A stretch of 64,000 bases of DNA from assembly GCA_026418195.1 (NCBI GenBank), contig JAOABU010000037.1, positions 1 through 64,000 on the forward strand, read 5' to 3'. Positions within the stretch are counted from its first letter, which is position 1. Each line of letters begins with the position of its first letter. Position numbers and translations under genes: made by a program. The notes beneath the pieces are model-generated. The model was given only the letters and a program-made list of their open reading frames with translations. It did no database searches and was not told where the DNA came from. Source of the stretch: Spirochaetota bacterium. Its GTDB lineage: Bacteria; Spirochaetota; Spirochaetia; DTKZ01. Positions 54,373-64,000 of the stretch are shown here, one piece after another.

Positions 54373-55785
54373 ATGCGTGTATTGAAGTTTGGGGGGAGTT
54401 CCCTTCAGGATGCGGATAAAATTCGCACCGTAGTGACTATCATTCAGAAGCGGTTGTCAACAGAAAAACTTTGCATCGTTCTCTCCGCAATGCGTGGAGT
54501 AACGGATGGACTGATCCGCGCAGCTCGAGATGCAGAACAGGGTGATACTCGGTACCGTCAATTCGTAGAATCCCTGGAACAACGAAAACTCCAGGCAGTA
54601 AATGAACTGTTTCCTCCGGAACAGCGGGAACAAACATGGGTTCCTCTGAAAACATTATGTAAAGAACTCATGGATATCCTCCATGGGGTGGAACTGGTTC
54701 GGGAATGCTCGAAACGTAGCTTGGACCTAATCATGAGCTTTGGAGAAAGGCTCAACTGTATCCTGGTCTCCTCCTACATGCGTTCCCTTGGAATACCTGC
54801 AGAATATGTGGATGCTCGCAGTTGCATCTTCACGGACAATCGACATGGAAATGCAGTGGTGGACTTCAAACTTACCTTTCAAACTATTAAGAAAGAAATT
54901 GGTCGCAAAAAGGGAATCCCGATTGTAACAGGATTCATCGCTTCCACTCCTGAAGGGGTAACCACTACGCTAGGGCGGAACGGGTCCGATTACACCGCTT
55001 CTCTACTTGCTGCAGGTCTAGGAGCAGAAGCGATCGAAATCTGGAAAGATGTAGATGGGGTGCTAAGCGCTGATCCAGACAAGGTAAAGGATGCCTTCGT
55101 AATCGACGAGTTGAGCTATGAAGAAGCAATGGAGATGAGTTACTTCGGAGCTGAAGTGATTCATCCATATACCATGATTCCTGCTATCGAAAAGAATATC
55201 CCCATCTGGATCAAGAATACTTGGAATCCCTCTGTGCGAGGCACCTTGATTGCCCGAAACATCAAACGCCACGGGCATGCGATATCGGGTATCGCATCCA
55301 TAGAAAATGTGGCGTTGATCAATGTAGAAGGGGGCGGAATGTTAGGGGTTCCTGGTATTGCCTCTCGAGTGTTCTCTGCCCTCGCAGAAGCGGGTATAAA
55401 CATTATCATGATCTCCCAGGCTTCCTCGGAGCACAGTATCTGTATGGTGGTTCGGAAGGAGCAATCTGCGGAAGCCGTTCAAAAATTGAAAGACGAACTG
55501 AAATCGGAAATCGAGGCCAAACAGATCGAAGATATCACGGCTATGGAAAATCTCGAGATCGTAGCCGTAATTGGGGAAAATATGCGAGGTACTCCCGGGA
55601 TTTCGGGGAAACTGTTCAGTGCTTTGGGTACTCAGGGCATCAATATTCTGGCCATAGCACAGGGATCCTCTGAAAGAAACATTTCCTTCGTCATCGAAAG
55701 CAAAGACGCTTCACGGGCACTCAACACGATTCATCGAGCCTTCTTTGGAGAAAATCCTGCCCGTAATTCGAAAGAGGTGTCCTAA
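54373..55785 (+). CDS. lysC: Aspartate kinase
   Basis: MRVLKFGGSSLQDADKI, TLGRNGSDYTASLLAAGLGAEAIEIWKDVDGVLSADP, two ACT domains. ATG 54373 preferred over 54322. Confidence 0.92.
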   Translation: MRVLKFGGSSLQDADKIRTVVTIIQKRLSTEKLCIVLSAMRGVTDGLIRAARDAEQGDTRYRQFVESLEQRKLQAVNELFPPEQREQTWVPLKTLCKELMDILHGVELVRECSKRSLDLIMSFGERLNCILVSSYMRSLGIPAEYVDARSCIFTDNRHGNAVVDFKLTFQTIKKEIGRKKGIPIVTGFIASTPEGVTTTLGRNGSDYTASLLAAGLGAEAIEIWKDVDGVLSADPDKVKDAFVIDELSYEEAMEMSYFGAEVIHPYTMIPAIEKNIPIWIKNTWNPSVRGTLIARNIKRHGHAISGIASIENVALINVEGGGMLGVPGIASRVFSALAEAGINIIMISQASSEHSICMVVRKEQSAEAVQKLKDELKSEIEAKQIEDITAMENLEIVAVIGENMRGTPGISGKLFSALGTQGINILAIAQGSSERNISFVIESKDASRALNTIHRAFFGENPARNSKEVS

Positions 55786-55798
55786 GGAGAGATAGTCC

Positions 55799-57124
55799 AT
55801 GCAGTTTACCAGTACCCGGGATCCAAACCTTCGAGTAAGCTTCCGAGAAGCCGTATTCCAGGGGCTTGCCCCAGATGGAGGGCTGTATCATCCTATCGAG
55901 ACTCCCGATCTAAGGGATCTCTTTCTCTCCTTTGCACCCAGCCAGTCCTTTGCAGACCTAGCTGAGTCTATACTGCCTCGCCTCTTTCCCGAAGAGATTT
56001 CACCCAGTGTAGCCAAACGAATCGCCCAACGGGCTTTTCCCTTCTCTCCCGCTTTGAGGAGGATTCTCCCTGAGGGAGATAGGAAAATCCAAATTCTTGA
56101 ACTATTTCATGGACCCTCCTGTGCCTTCAAAGATTTTGGGGCTAGTTTTCTAGCTGCTGTAATGGAGGAGTTTCTGAAAGATGAAGCATCCCATGCGGTG
56201 ATTCTTACCGCTACCTCTGGAGACACAGGAAGCGCGGTAGCCCGGGCATTCTATAAGCGGGAACACATCGACGTGGTGATTCTCTACCCATCTCAGCGGG
56301 TCAGTCCGTTGCAGGAAAAACAACTCACTACCCTTGGCGGAAATATCCATGCTCTGGAGGTGAAGGGGTCCTTTGACGATTGTCAGCGAATGGTGAAGGA
56401 AGCGTTCGTAGATCCCGAACTCATCCGTAAAATCCGACTCACCAGTGCTAACTCCATCAATATTGGGCGGCTGATCCCCCAAGCTTTCTATTACATCTGG
56501 GCTTATGCGAACCTTTCCCCAACCGAACAGGAGGCCTGCATCTTCTGTGTGCCCAGTGGAAACTTTGGAAACCTTACAGCGGGGGTTCTAGCCTGGAAAT
56601 GGGGATTACCCGTGCAACGGTTCATTGCTGCCACGAACATCAACAAGGTAGTGCCAGAATACTTGCAAAACGGTATCTACAAACCCCGTTCCTCCGTGCA
56701 AACCTTATCCAACGCGATGGATGTCGGGAATCCTAGTAACTTTGAACGCCTTTCGAGAATCTTTCATGGAAATCATGCAGAAATGCACAGATGGATCGAG
56801 GGGATCTGGGTAACTGACAATGAGACTCTCCATACAATCCGTACGTATTATGCTACAGAAGGAATCTTCCTCGATCCCCATACAGCTTTGGGTGTACGAG
56901 CTTCGGAACGGTACCTTACAGAAGGGTACACTCCGAAACCAAACTGCATCGTAAGTCTGGGAACCGCCCATCCCGGAAAGTTCCTCGAAATCGTGGAAGA
57001 AGCCACGGGAAAACGTCCTCCTCTTCCAGCCCAATTACAGGCCGTACTAGAACTCCCCAAGCAAGCGGTGATGATAGGAAACTCTTCAGAAGAACTGAAA
57101 CGTTTTTTAATGAAGCGTTTTTAA
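55799..57124 (+). CDS. thrC: Threonine synthase
   Basis: FQGLAPDGGLYHP, LFHGPSCAFKDFGASFLA, TATSGDTGSAVARAF, CVPSGNFGNLTAGVLA. Confidence 0.95.
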   Translation: MQFTSTRDPNLRVSFREAVFQGLAPDGGLYHPIETPDLRDLFLSFAPSQSFADLAESILPRLFPEEISPSVAKRIAQRAFPFSPALRRILPEGDRKIQILELFHGPSCAFKDFGASFLAAVMEEFLKDEASHAVILTATSGDTGSAVARAFYKREHIDVVILYPSQRVSPLQEKQLTTLGGNIHALEVKGSFDDCQRMVKEAFVDPELIRKIRLTSANSINIGRLIPQAFYYIWAYANLSPTEQEACIFCVPSGNFGNLTAGVLAWKWGLPVQRFIAATNINKVVPEYLQNGIYKPRSSVQTLSNAMDVGNPSNFERLSRIFHGNHAEMHRWIEGIWVTDNETLHTIRTYYATEGIFLDPHTALGVRASERYLTEGYTPKPNCIVSLGTAHPGKFLEIVEEATGKRPPLPAQLQAVLELPKQAVMIGNSSEELKRFLMKRF

Positions 57125-57128
57125 TCTT

Positions 57129-58118
57129 TTACTTCATCCATCCCGAAGTATTAAAGAAGTCCGCTACAGCTTTTCCCGGGGGTACAAGGGTATCACAGAA
57201 GGCCATATCCTCCGGATCCAAACGCTTATCCACCACCTCTAGAGCCGATTCCAGATGTTCTATAGTACGAGGCCCGAGCAATGGAGCGCAGATTCCTGGT
57301 TGATCCTTTACCCAAAGGAACGCCATCTGTGCAGCAGTGAGTCCTTTTTCTTTCGCATACTCCTTCAATTGGGCCGCCACACGTTTTCCTTCCTCATTGA
57401 TCCGTTCCTTCCATATCCTTGCCCCCCATTCACCTCTACTTCCAGAAGGAACGGGTTCTCCAGGGGAGTATCGCCCGGTGAGGACTCCCCCTGCTAAGGG
57501 AGACCACGCAATGATCGCAAGTCCATGGTGGAGAGCAAAGGGAACCAGTTCGTTCTCAATCCGCCGATCCAGAAGGTTATATGGGGATTGTTCGGAAACG
57601 TACCGATTCAGTAAATATCGTTCACTCAACGCGAACCCTTCCATGATCTTCCATGCGGGGAACGTGGAAGTACCAATGTACCGTACTTTACCCTGATGAA
57701 TCAGATCATCCAGTGCCCTGAGGGTTTCCTCCTGAGGAATAGAGAAACAGGGTCGGTGCAACTGGTACAGGTCGATATGATCCGTTGCCAACCGTTTAAG
57801 GGAGTTTTCACATTCCTGAAGAATATGGTATCGGGACACCCCTCGATCGTTCGGCCCTTCTCCCATAGGATTGTAGACTTTTGTGGCAATGAACAGTTTA
57901 TCTCGGCTTTTCATCAATCTGACGGCCTTCCCTACGATCCGTTCACTTTCACCATTGTTGTAGACATTGGCTGTATCGATGAAGTTAACCCCTGCATCCA
58001 CTGCTCGTTGGAGAATGCGAATAGACTCTTCTTCCGATGTGGGGTTCCCAAAGTTCATCGTTCCCAGCGCTATTGCAGAAACCATTACCCCGGTTCTACC
58101 GAACATCCTGTATTCCAT
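57129..58118 (-). CDS. Aldo/keto reductase
   Basis: MEYRMFGRTGVMVSAIALGTMNFG, DTANVYNNGESERIVGKAV, DHIDLYQLHRP, AWSPLAGGVLTGRY. Confidence 0.94.
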   Translation of the reverse strand: MEYRMFGRTGVMVSAIALGTMNFGNPTSEEESIRILQRAVDAGVNFIDTANVYNNGESERIVGKAVRLMKSRDKLFIATKVYNPMGEGPNDRGVSRYHILQECENSLKRLATDHIDLYQLHRPCFSIPQEETLRALDDLIHQGKVRYIGTSTFPAWKIMEGFALSERYLLNRYVSEQSPYNLLDRRIENELVPFALHHGLAIIAWSPLAGGVLTGRYSPGEPVPSGSRGEWGARIWKERINEEGKRVAAQLKEYAKEKGLTAAQMAFLWVKDQPGICAPLLGPRTIEHLESALEVVDKRLDPEDMAFCDTLVPPGKAVADFFNTSGWMK

Positions 58119-58120
58119 GG

Positions 58121-59302
58121 TTAACCCCTCCTCGTGTGCAGGATGAAGGGTTCACGGATCCGTTGGATCTTTTTTCCCTCCACCGTTCGAAACGGATTCT
58201 TCTTGTTCCGTAAAAAAGCCCGATAGATTTTACACGCTTCGTAGTACCCTCCGGGACCTCGAAAGGTAGAGGAGAGATCACAACGGTACACTTCCAGCAA
58301 CTCGGGGAACCATTCCGATTCCAGCACCTTTTCGACCCGATAGATAGGGAGGGTTTTCAAAGCTCCTGGCATCATGTGATTCCGCACTAGGAACAACACC
58401 TTCGTGACCAGCGGTTCCGCAAATCCCAAACGATGGAGAAACTGGGATGCAATCCTAGTTCCAATTTCGGCATGCTTATCGAACTTACGGCCCTCCAGAG
58501 TCTGGGCATGAAGCTTCCCTACGTCATGGAGGAGTAGGGCAAGGGAAATCGATAGGTCCTGGTTCTTTCGGTATGTGAAGGTTTCTGTGGTATGATCCCA
58601 TACCCCTCCCTCGGGATGGTATTCCTTCGAATGGGAAACATCCTTCAACCCTTCAAGTTCTGGCCAATACCGATGAAAGTATCCCGCATGGAAAAGGAAC
58701 TGGAGTCCAGGGGCAGTGTGTTTCCCCGTAAGGACCAAAGCAAGGAGGTCCCTCTGGGTTTGCACATCTAACGGGACCGCTTCGATAGCCGGCTCCTGCC
58801 CTGTAGGCTCCATCTGGAACCCGTATCGCGCAATGAGCAAAGCAGCCTCATACCCTAACAGGGTGCCCAATTCACTTTGGTATACTCTCTTCTTCCTAAG
58901 AGTCCCATAGATTCCCAGAGGATCTAAAAACTTTCCCAGGACGGGCTCGTACAGGAGCGAAAATAGGGGACTCGGTGTCCACCCTCTACCCTGGGTTTCC
59001 CGACATCGGAAATATACCACCTCTTCACTGGATGGTTGAAACTCTGCATCGATGTGTTCCCTCCCAGGGAATCGGAGACCCGGAAGAACTTTTGCCAAAT
59101 CTACTAGAGAACCTTCCACCAGTACATAGATAAAAGGGCGATTTGCAACCTTATAGTACTGATCCAGAGCAGACACCCCTTCATACCAGAACGGGATCTT
59201 TGCCCTCTTTAGTTCTTCCAGCGCAGCCAGCATACCCAACGCCCCTCTCTTTCTTTCTGATAATGTACTGTTTTTTCCCAGAAGATTCCACCCAACCACC
59301 AC
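58121..59302 (-). CDS. HD-domain protein related to CCA-adding/poly(A) polymerase family, degenerate nucleotidyltransferase region
   Basis: HD motif LALLLHDVGKLHAQTLEGRKFDKHAEIGTRIA; N-term resembles this family but lacks the GGxVRD and DxD motifs. Confidence 0.65.
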   Translation of the reverse strand: MVVGWNLLGKNSTLSERKRGALGMLAALEELKRAKIPFWYEGVSALDQYYKVANRPFIYVLVEGSLVDLAKVLPGLRFPGREHIDAEFQPSSEEVVYFRCRETQGRGWTPSPLFSLLYEPVLGKFLDPLGIYGTLRKKRVYQSELGTLLGYEAALLIARYGFQMEPTGQEPAIEAVPLDVQTQRDLLALVLTGKHTAPGLQFLFHAGYFHRYWPELEGLKDVSHSKEYHPEGGVWDHTTETFTYRKNQDLSISLALLLHDVGKLHAQTLEGRKFDKHAEIGTRIASQFLHRLGFAEPLVTKVLFLVRNHMMPGALKTLPIYRVEKVLESEWFPELLEVYRCDLSSTFRGPGGYYEACKIYRAFLRNKKNPFRTVEGKKIQRIREPFILHTRRG

Positions 59303-59420
59303 TCAGGAAATCCATACTAAAAAAAATAGAACTATCAATATAGCCCTCTCCCCCTTCCAAACCTATACAATATCTGATATATTAGTCTCTAGAGATTCGC
59401 ATCTTAGAGGAGGCATTTAA

Positions 59421-60251
59421 ATGTCAGAACGTCATCTAGAGGGAAAAGTCGCATGGGTTACAGGGTCTAGCCGAGGCATTGGAAAAGAGATCGCGTTTCA
59501 ATTGGCTCGTAAGGGAGTTAAGGTTTGTGTGCATGGCTCTTCCCTCTACTCTTCCAACGCGTTTGGTGAAGCAGAATCGTTGGAAGTACTTGCTCGTACC
59601 ATAGAGAAAGAAACCGGCTCGCTCACTTCGTATGTCATCGGAGATCTTACCGATCCTGAAGTTGTGAGAGCATTGAAAGAGAAGATAGAATCTTCCCTGG
59701 GTCCGATTGATATTCTAGTGAACAATGCCGGAGGAGATATCGGGGTAAAAGGAGTGCAGGCGCCTCAAGCAGGGAAACCAGAACGGAACGATGCAGTGTT
59801 CATATCCATCGAAGATCTTCGGAAAATCTTGGACCGAAACCTTCTAACCTGTATCTATGTCTGTCGTGAAGTGGTTCCGAGTATGATCCAGCGAAAAAAA
59901 GGAGTAATCGTGAACATCGGAAGCATCGCAGGATTGGTAGGACTCGCCGAATCAGCCATCTACGCTACCGCGAAAGCTGCGGTGCATGAATACACTCGGT
60001 GTTTAGCCACTATGTTAAGGCCCTATGGGATCCGAGCTAATGCGGTTGCTCCAGGAGATACTGTAACGGAGCGTTTCAAGGCTAGCCGCCCTTTAGAAGA
60101 AAAGCGCATGCAGACCTCCGGTTCTTTGGAGAGGTACGGTTGGCCCCAGGAAATCGCTACCACCGTAGAGTTCCTCGTATCTGAAGCTTCCTCCTACATT
60201 ACCGGTCAGGTGATTCGGGTAGATGGGGGGAAGCAGACCTGGCCAGCTTAA
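59421..60251 (+). CDS. SDR-family oxidoreductase
   Basis: GKVAWVTGSSRGIGKEIAFQLA, DILVNNAGGDIG, SAIYATAKAAVHEYTRCLA, SSYITGQVIRVDGG; SD agaggaggc. Confidence 0.94.
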   Translation: MSERHLEGKVAWVTGSSRGIGKEIAFQLARKGVKVCVHGSSLYSSNAFGEAESLEVLARTIEKETGSLTSYVIGDLTDPEVVRALKEKIESSLGPIDILVNNAGGDIGVKGVQAPQAGKPERNDAVFISIEDLRKILDRNLLTCIYVCREVVPSMIQRKKGVIVNIGSIAGLVGLAESAIYATAKAAVHEYTRCLATMLRPYGIRANAVAPGDTVTERFKASRPLEEKRMQTSGSLERYGWPQEIATTVEFLVSEASSYITGQVIRVDGGKQTWPA

Positions 60252-60259
60252 TGAAGGCG

Positions 60260-61018
60260 CTACAGAATCCCTCGGGCATGCTCATACCCATTCCGAAAAA
60301 TCAATAACCCCGCGTCTTTCGGAATCTTCTTTCTCGGCCACCAAGGATGGTTTTCGGGGATGAGGAACGCTTCAGGATGGGGCATCATCCCAAGTATCCT
60401 GCCTGTCCGATCCGTAATCCCTGCAATACCGAGTTCCGAACCATTGGGGTTCTCATCCGCATAGGAAAGGGCGATCAGGTTCAGTGCCTGTAAGGTTTCC
60501 CCTGTTACTTTGGTTCCGGTGATGAATCTACCTTCCCCATGGCGAATGGGATACCATTCCTCGGTCAAGTCGCGGATCCAGGGAGAAGGATTGGAAGAGT
60601 TGAAGGATACTTTTACCCATCGATCCACGAACATCCCATGTTCATTGTGAATCAGAGAAACCTCCTGTCGACAGGTTCCATCCACGTTGGGTAAAATCCC
60701 CATTTTCACAAGGATCTGAAACCCGTTACAGATCCCCAATACTAATCCACCCTCTTGGACAAACCTCGTGATTCTGTCCTTTAGTTTCTGTTTCAGGATA
60801 TGGGCTAGTACTTTTCCAGATCCTAGATGGTCTCCGAAAGAAAACCCTCCCGGGACGCCTAAGATTTGTGCATCCAGAATCCGATCCGGTGAATGCAGAA
60901 GTTCTCCTAAGTGGACTGCTTCTACGATGCACCCCACTTGCCGGAACGCTTCTGCCAGTTCTCGTTCTGCATTGATTCCATACCCTGTTAGCAGTAACGC
61001 TCTTACCTGTTTCCCCAT
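60260..61018 (-). CDS. purQ: Phosphoribosylformylglycinamidine synthase, glutaminase subunit
   Basis: GVPGGFSFGDHLGSGKVLA, GLVLGICNGFQILVKMG (nucleophile Cys), MMPHPEAF. Confidence 0.93.
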   Translation of the reverse strand: MGKQVRALLLTGYGINAERELAEAFRQVGCIVEAVHLGELLHSPDRILDAQILGVPGGFSFGDHLGSGKVLAHILKQKLKDRITRFVQEGGLVLGICNGFQILVKMGILPNVDGTCRQEVSLIHNEHGMFVDRWVKVSFNSSNPSPWIRDLTEEWYPIRHGEGRFITGTKVTGETLQALNLIALSYADENPNGSELGIAGITDRTGRILGMMPHPEAFLIPENHPWWPRKKIPKDAGLLIFRNGYEHARGIL

Positions 61019-61034
61019 ATCCTATCTACCTAAG

Positions 61035-64000
61035 TTAGGCAATAATCTCCTTAGAAAAACTTTTCCAAGCCTCTTCCACTTCTTTAAGGGAGACTTCCAA
61101 CAGATCCATCACTGATCCATTGGCTTCCCACAGGAACTGCAAAGTAGACTCCCTAGTTACAGTCCCTAGGCTATAGCAGGGATACCCTTTGAACGCGTTC
61201 TCAAAAGCTTCCCTATCCTTCTTTGCTACACTTACCACGAATCTCCCCGGTCCTTCCCCGAAGAGGAGGTTTAAAAGGATCTCCCTCGTTCCTACTGCCT
61301 CTTCGATGGCTCGAATCGATCTTTGTGAACGCATTAGGTCTGGTCTTAGGGTGATGGTAGCACCCAATCGCCCTCCTAACGAGCTTTCGCATACTGCAAC
61401 AGCTAGCCCACCATCAGAAATATCGTGGCAAGAAGATACGAGACCCTGTACCATCACTTCATGGAGCCGGAGGTACAGCGTTCGTGCTTCTTTTAGGTCG
61501 AAGTAAGGAAGATCTCCTAACTTTTTTCCCAATACATGCTCGAGGTAAGTTCCACCCAACCCTTCCGTCGTCCTACCCAGAAGATAGATCAGGTCTCCTT
61601 CCCTTTTGAAATCGGTAGTGATTGCTTTTCGTACATCCTCTATGATCCCCATTACGGTGACTAGCAATGTAGGACGTACCGATAGTTTCTTTTCTCCAAT
61701 GAGGGCATCGTTCTTCATCGAATCTTTCCCAGAAATCAGGGGCAACTCGTACGCTAGACAGGCCTCCTGTAACCCTTTGCAGGCTCGCACCAATTGTGCA
61801 AGCTTAAAGGATCCATCGGGATTCTGAGGAGATGGAATAGGATCGGGCCAACAGAAATTGTCCAAAGCAGAAGCTAGATTAGGATTTCCCCCTAAAGCAA
61901 TATGGGAACGATACGCTTCATCCACCACCGCTAGAGCCATAGCGTAGGGATCCAGATCACTGTACCGGGGCTTGATTCCATGGGTTACCGTGATTCCCCG
62001 ATAGGAATCGTACCGAGGACGAATTACGGCTCCATCCATTGGAGCATCGAAGGCTACTCCCATAAAGGGTTTCACGATGGAGCTTCCCTGAACCTCATGA
62101 TCGTACTGACGCACTAACGACTCTTTGGAGGCAATGTTAGGATCCTGTAGGAGTTTGAGAAGGACTTCTTTCAACCGATCGTAATTGGGCAGAGTCTGAG
62201 CCGAGAAGCCGATCGTATGCTCAGCCGTACTATCTTCGAGCCCCTGCTGTTGTCCCCTAGGCGGTACCCATTCTGCCACCAATTTCATTCGTGGAACCCC
62301 ATCATGGAGAAAGGTAAGGTCCAAGCATCCCACCAGATGGGGTCCATCGTACACTTCCACAAGACCCGTATGGGTGAACTCCCCTACCACGGTTGCTTCC
62401 ACCCCCCGCTCCTTTGCCAAGGCAAGAAACTCTTCGATCTGATCCTTTCCCACGGCAAAGCTCATTCGTTCCTGACTCTCGGAAAGCAGGATCTCCCAGG
62501 GGGCGAGGCCTGGATACTTCAATGGACAACGGTCCAAAAAGATCCGCACTCCACCGCAGAGCTGTGCCATTTCACCCAATGAGGATGAAAGTCCCCCTGC
62601 ACCATTGTCTGTAAGTGCCTTAAACAATCCCCGGTCCCGGGCTTCTAACAGAAAATCCGATAACTTTTTCTGTGTGATGGGATCCCCGATCTGAACCGCA
62701 GAAGAAGGACTGGTCTCCTCCAACGCGGCAGAAGAAAAGGTCGCTCCATGGATTCCGTCCTTTCCAATCCGGCCTCCTGCCATCACTGCTAAATCCCCTG
62801 GATCGATCCGTTTTTCCCAACTAGGTTTTCCCAGAATATTTCTTGGTAAGATGCCACCGGTGCCACAGAATACAAGAGGTTTTCCTCGATAGCTTTCATC
62901 GAACAGAAATGCTCCTCCCACTGTAGGGATACCCGACTGATTCCCCCCATCCAAGATTCCCCGATGCACCCCCAGAAGGAGGCGTCGCGGATGGATTAAG
63001 GGTGGAGGAATCTCTTCCGATGGGGTGTCCGGATAATCGAAGCAGAGGACATTGGTATTGAAAATCGGACGAGCCCCTAACCCAGTGCCCAGGATATCGC
63101 GATTCACCCCCACGATTCCTGTGATGGCCCCTCCATAAGGATCCAGAGCGGATGGAGAGTTGTGGGTCTCCACTTTCATGCAGACCAGGTACTCTTCATC
63201 GAAATCCACTACCCCTGAGTTGTCATGGAAAACGGAACGTAAATCCTTTCGATTTTGTGAAATCCATCGAGTAGTATCCTTGATGTATGTCTGGAACAGG
63301 GAGTTGATCCGTTCTTCCTTTATTAGATTCCCATCGATATTTCGCTCCCGATACTGGATCTGAGCAGCAAAAATCTTATGTTTGCAGTGTTCGCTCCAGG
63401 TCTGTGCAATCATCTCCAATTCTACGTCGGTCGCTGAAGACCCTAACCCCAGCCGTTCCCGCTCCTTGCGTACTTTCGGATCCCTGTAGTAGGCCTGGAT
63501 GGCTTCCATCTCTTCCCGTGAAAGGGCCAAAAGACGCTTCCGGGACAGGACCTCTAGTTCCTCCCCACTCAGATCTTGGAGGGGGATACGCTCTACCTCT
63601 CCCCGGCTTGGGGCTACTTGAGACGGATACAGGGAAGGGAAAGCGGTTGATTTATGAGAAGAGTTCCGTACCATCCAGGTAGCTACCTCTACCAACGAAT
63701 TATGGAGAAGCCCTGCGATTCGAGGAGCCCATTGTTCCACCTTCCCTGCTTCATCCCGGCAGAATCGAAAGACATATTGCCGAGCTGTCTGTATCACAGC
63801 CTTCGTGTCCACGTGTTCAAGGGACAATTCGATTGCCTCTCTCGCCGTCAACGCTTCGGGATCCGTCACTCCCGGTTTATAAGCTACCTCTATCCGAAGA
63901 TCCCATTGAGGTAGAATGTCCCCTACCGCCTCTCGATCGATACAAACCCGTTGTGCTACCGAATCCAGGAAAATCTCTTCAATAAGTTCCGTTGTAAGTT
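61035..64000 (-). CDS. purL: Phosphoribosylformylglycinamidine synthase, synthetase subunit (5' end beyond window)
   Basis: TWSEHCKHKIFAAQI, VKVETHNSPSALDPYGGAITGIVGVNRD, ISGKDSMKND, HDISDGGLAVAVCES. Minus-strand frame stays open from 63869 to the edge: LTTELIEEIFLDSVAQRVCIDREAVGDILPQWDLRIEVAYKPGVTDPEA. Confidence 0.95.
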   Translation of the reverse strand, partial: LTTELIEEIFLDSVAQRVCIDREAVGDILPQWDLRIEVAYKPGVTDPEALTAREAIELSLEHVDTKAVIQTARQYVFRFCRDEAGKVEQWAPRIAGLLHNSLVEVATWMVRNSSHKSTAFPSLYPSQVAPSRGEVERIPLQDLSGEELEVLSRKRLLALSREEMEAIQAYYRDPKVRKERERLGLGSSATDVELEMIAQTWSEHCKHKIFAAQIQYRERNIDGNLIKEERINSLFQTYIKDTTRWISQNRKDLRSVFHDNSGVVDFDEEYLVCMKVETHNSPSALDPYGGAITGIVGVNRDILGTGLGARPIFNTNVLCFDYPDTPSEEIPPPLIHPRRLLLGVHRGILDGGNQSGIPTVGGAFLFDESYRGKPLVFCGTGGILPRNILGKPSWEKRIDPGDLAVMAGGRIGKDGIHGATFSSAALEETSPSSAVQIGDPITQKKLSDFLLEARDRGLFKALTDNGAGGLSSSLGEMAQLCGGVRIFLDRCPLKYPGLAPWEILLSESQERMSFAVGKDQIEEFLALAKERGVEATVVGEFTHTGLVEVYDGPHLVGCLDLTFLHDGVPRMKLVAEWVPPRGQQQGLEDSTAEHTIGFSAQTLPNYDRLKEVLLKLLQDPNIASKESLVRQYDHEVQGSSIVKPFMGVAFDAPMDGAVIRPRYDSYRGITVTHGIKPRYSDLDPYAMALAVVDEAYRSHIALGGNPNLASALDNFCWPDPIPSPQNPDGSFKLAQLVRACKGLQEACLAYELPLISGKDSMKNDALIGEKKLSVRPTLLVTVMGIIEDVRKAITTDFKREGDLIYLLGRTTEGLGGTYLEHVLGKKLGDLPYFDLKEARTLYLRLHEVMVQGLVSSCHDISDGGLAVAVCESSLGGRLGATITLRPDLMRSQRSIRAIEEAVGTREILLNLLFGEGPGRFVVSVAKKDREAFENAFKGYPCYSLGTVTRESTLQFLWEANGSVMDLLEVSLKEVEEAWKSFSKEIIA

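Noticed and set aside
1-64000. Mobile elements, CRISPR arrays, tRNA or rRNA genes
   Set aside because: No transposase, integrase or phage-like ORFs, no regularly spaced repeats, and no tRNA cloverleaf or rRNA motifs noticed; gaps are mostly too short for RNA genes. A tRNAscan/Infernal run would be decisive.

Overview
The window looks like one contiguous stretch of a bacterial chromosome with about 45 tightly packed protein genes. Gene content (giant FapA/DUF342 protein with a MinD-like ATPase, DUF2259-like protein, short archaeal-type ProRS, group-III-like PFK, MurA with Asp in place of the fosfomycin-target Cys) suggests a spirochaete, but this is an inference. I saw no rRNA, tRNA, CRISPR array, transposase or phage genes. 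Both ends cut genes that the ORF track misses or truncates: the pyrD 5' end at 1..102(-) and the purL 5' end, which stays open to 64000(-). Main blocks are: a Liv-type ABC importer followed by pyrK-pyrD; a GGDEF / YkgJ-like / NYN-LOTUS cluster; a polar amino-acid ABC importer; ctpA; a membrane protein - MinD-like ATPase - 982-aa FapA operon; lgt, a 1502-aa acyl-CoA dehydratase activase and lnt; a GAF-HD-GYP protein and pfk; proS; GH13 and malQ; an NtrC-type regulator without a DNA-binding domain; a STAS-Zn ribbon / PspA / pseudo-receiver operon; two uncharacterised membrane proteins; murA; lysC-thrC; purL-purQ. The most interesting combination is a possible sigma-54 circuit. It consists of the DBD-less NtrC-type activator with a GAYTDA loop (45108..46274) and two near-consensus -24/-12 promoters (32521..32537 and 49042..49058). 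The second lies in an AT-rich, repeat-bearing intergenic region upstream of a membrane-protein pair in which the second protein has LptF/G-like topology. Several genes also look leaderless (17909, 30048, 36390). All family calls come from reading motifs by eye; no searches were run.
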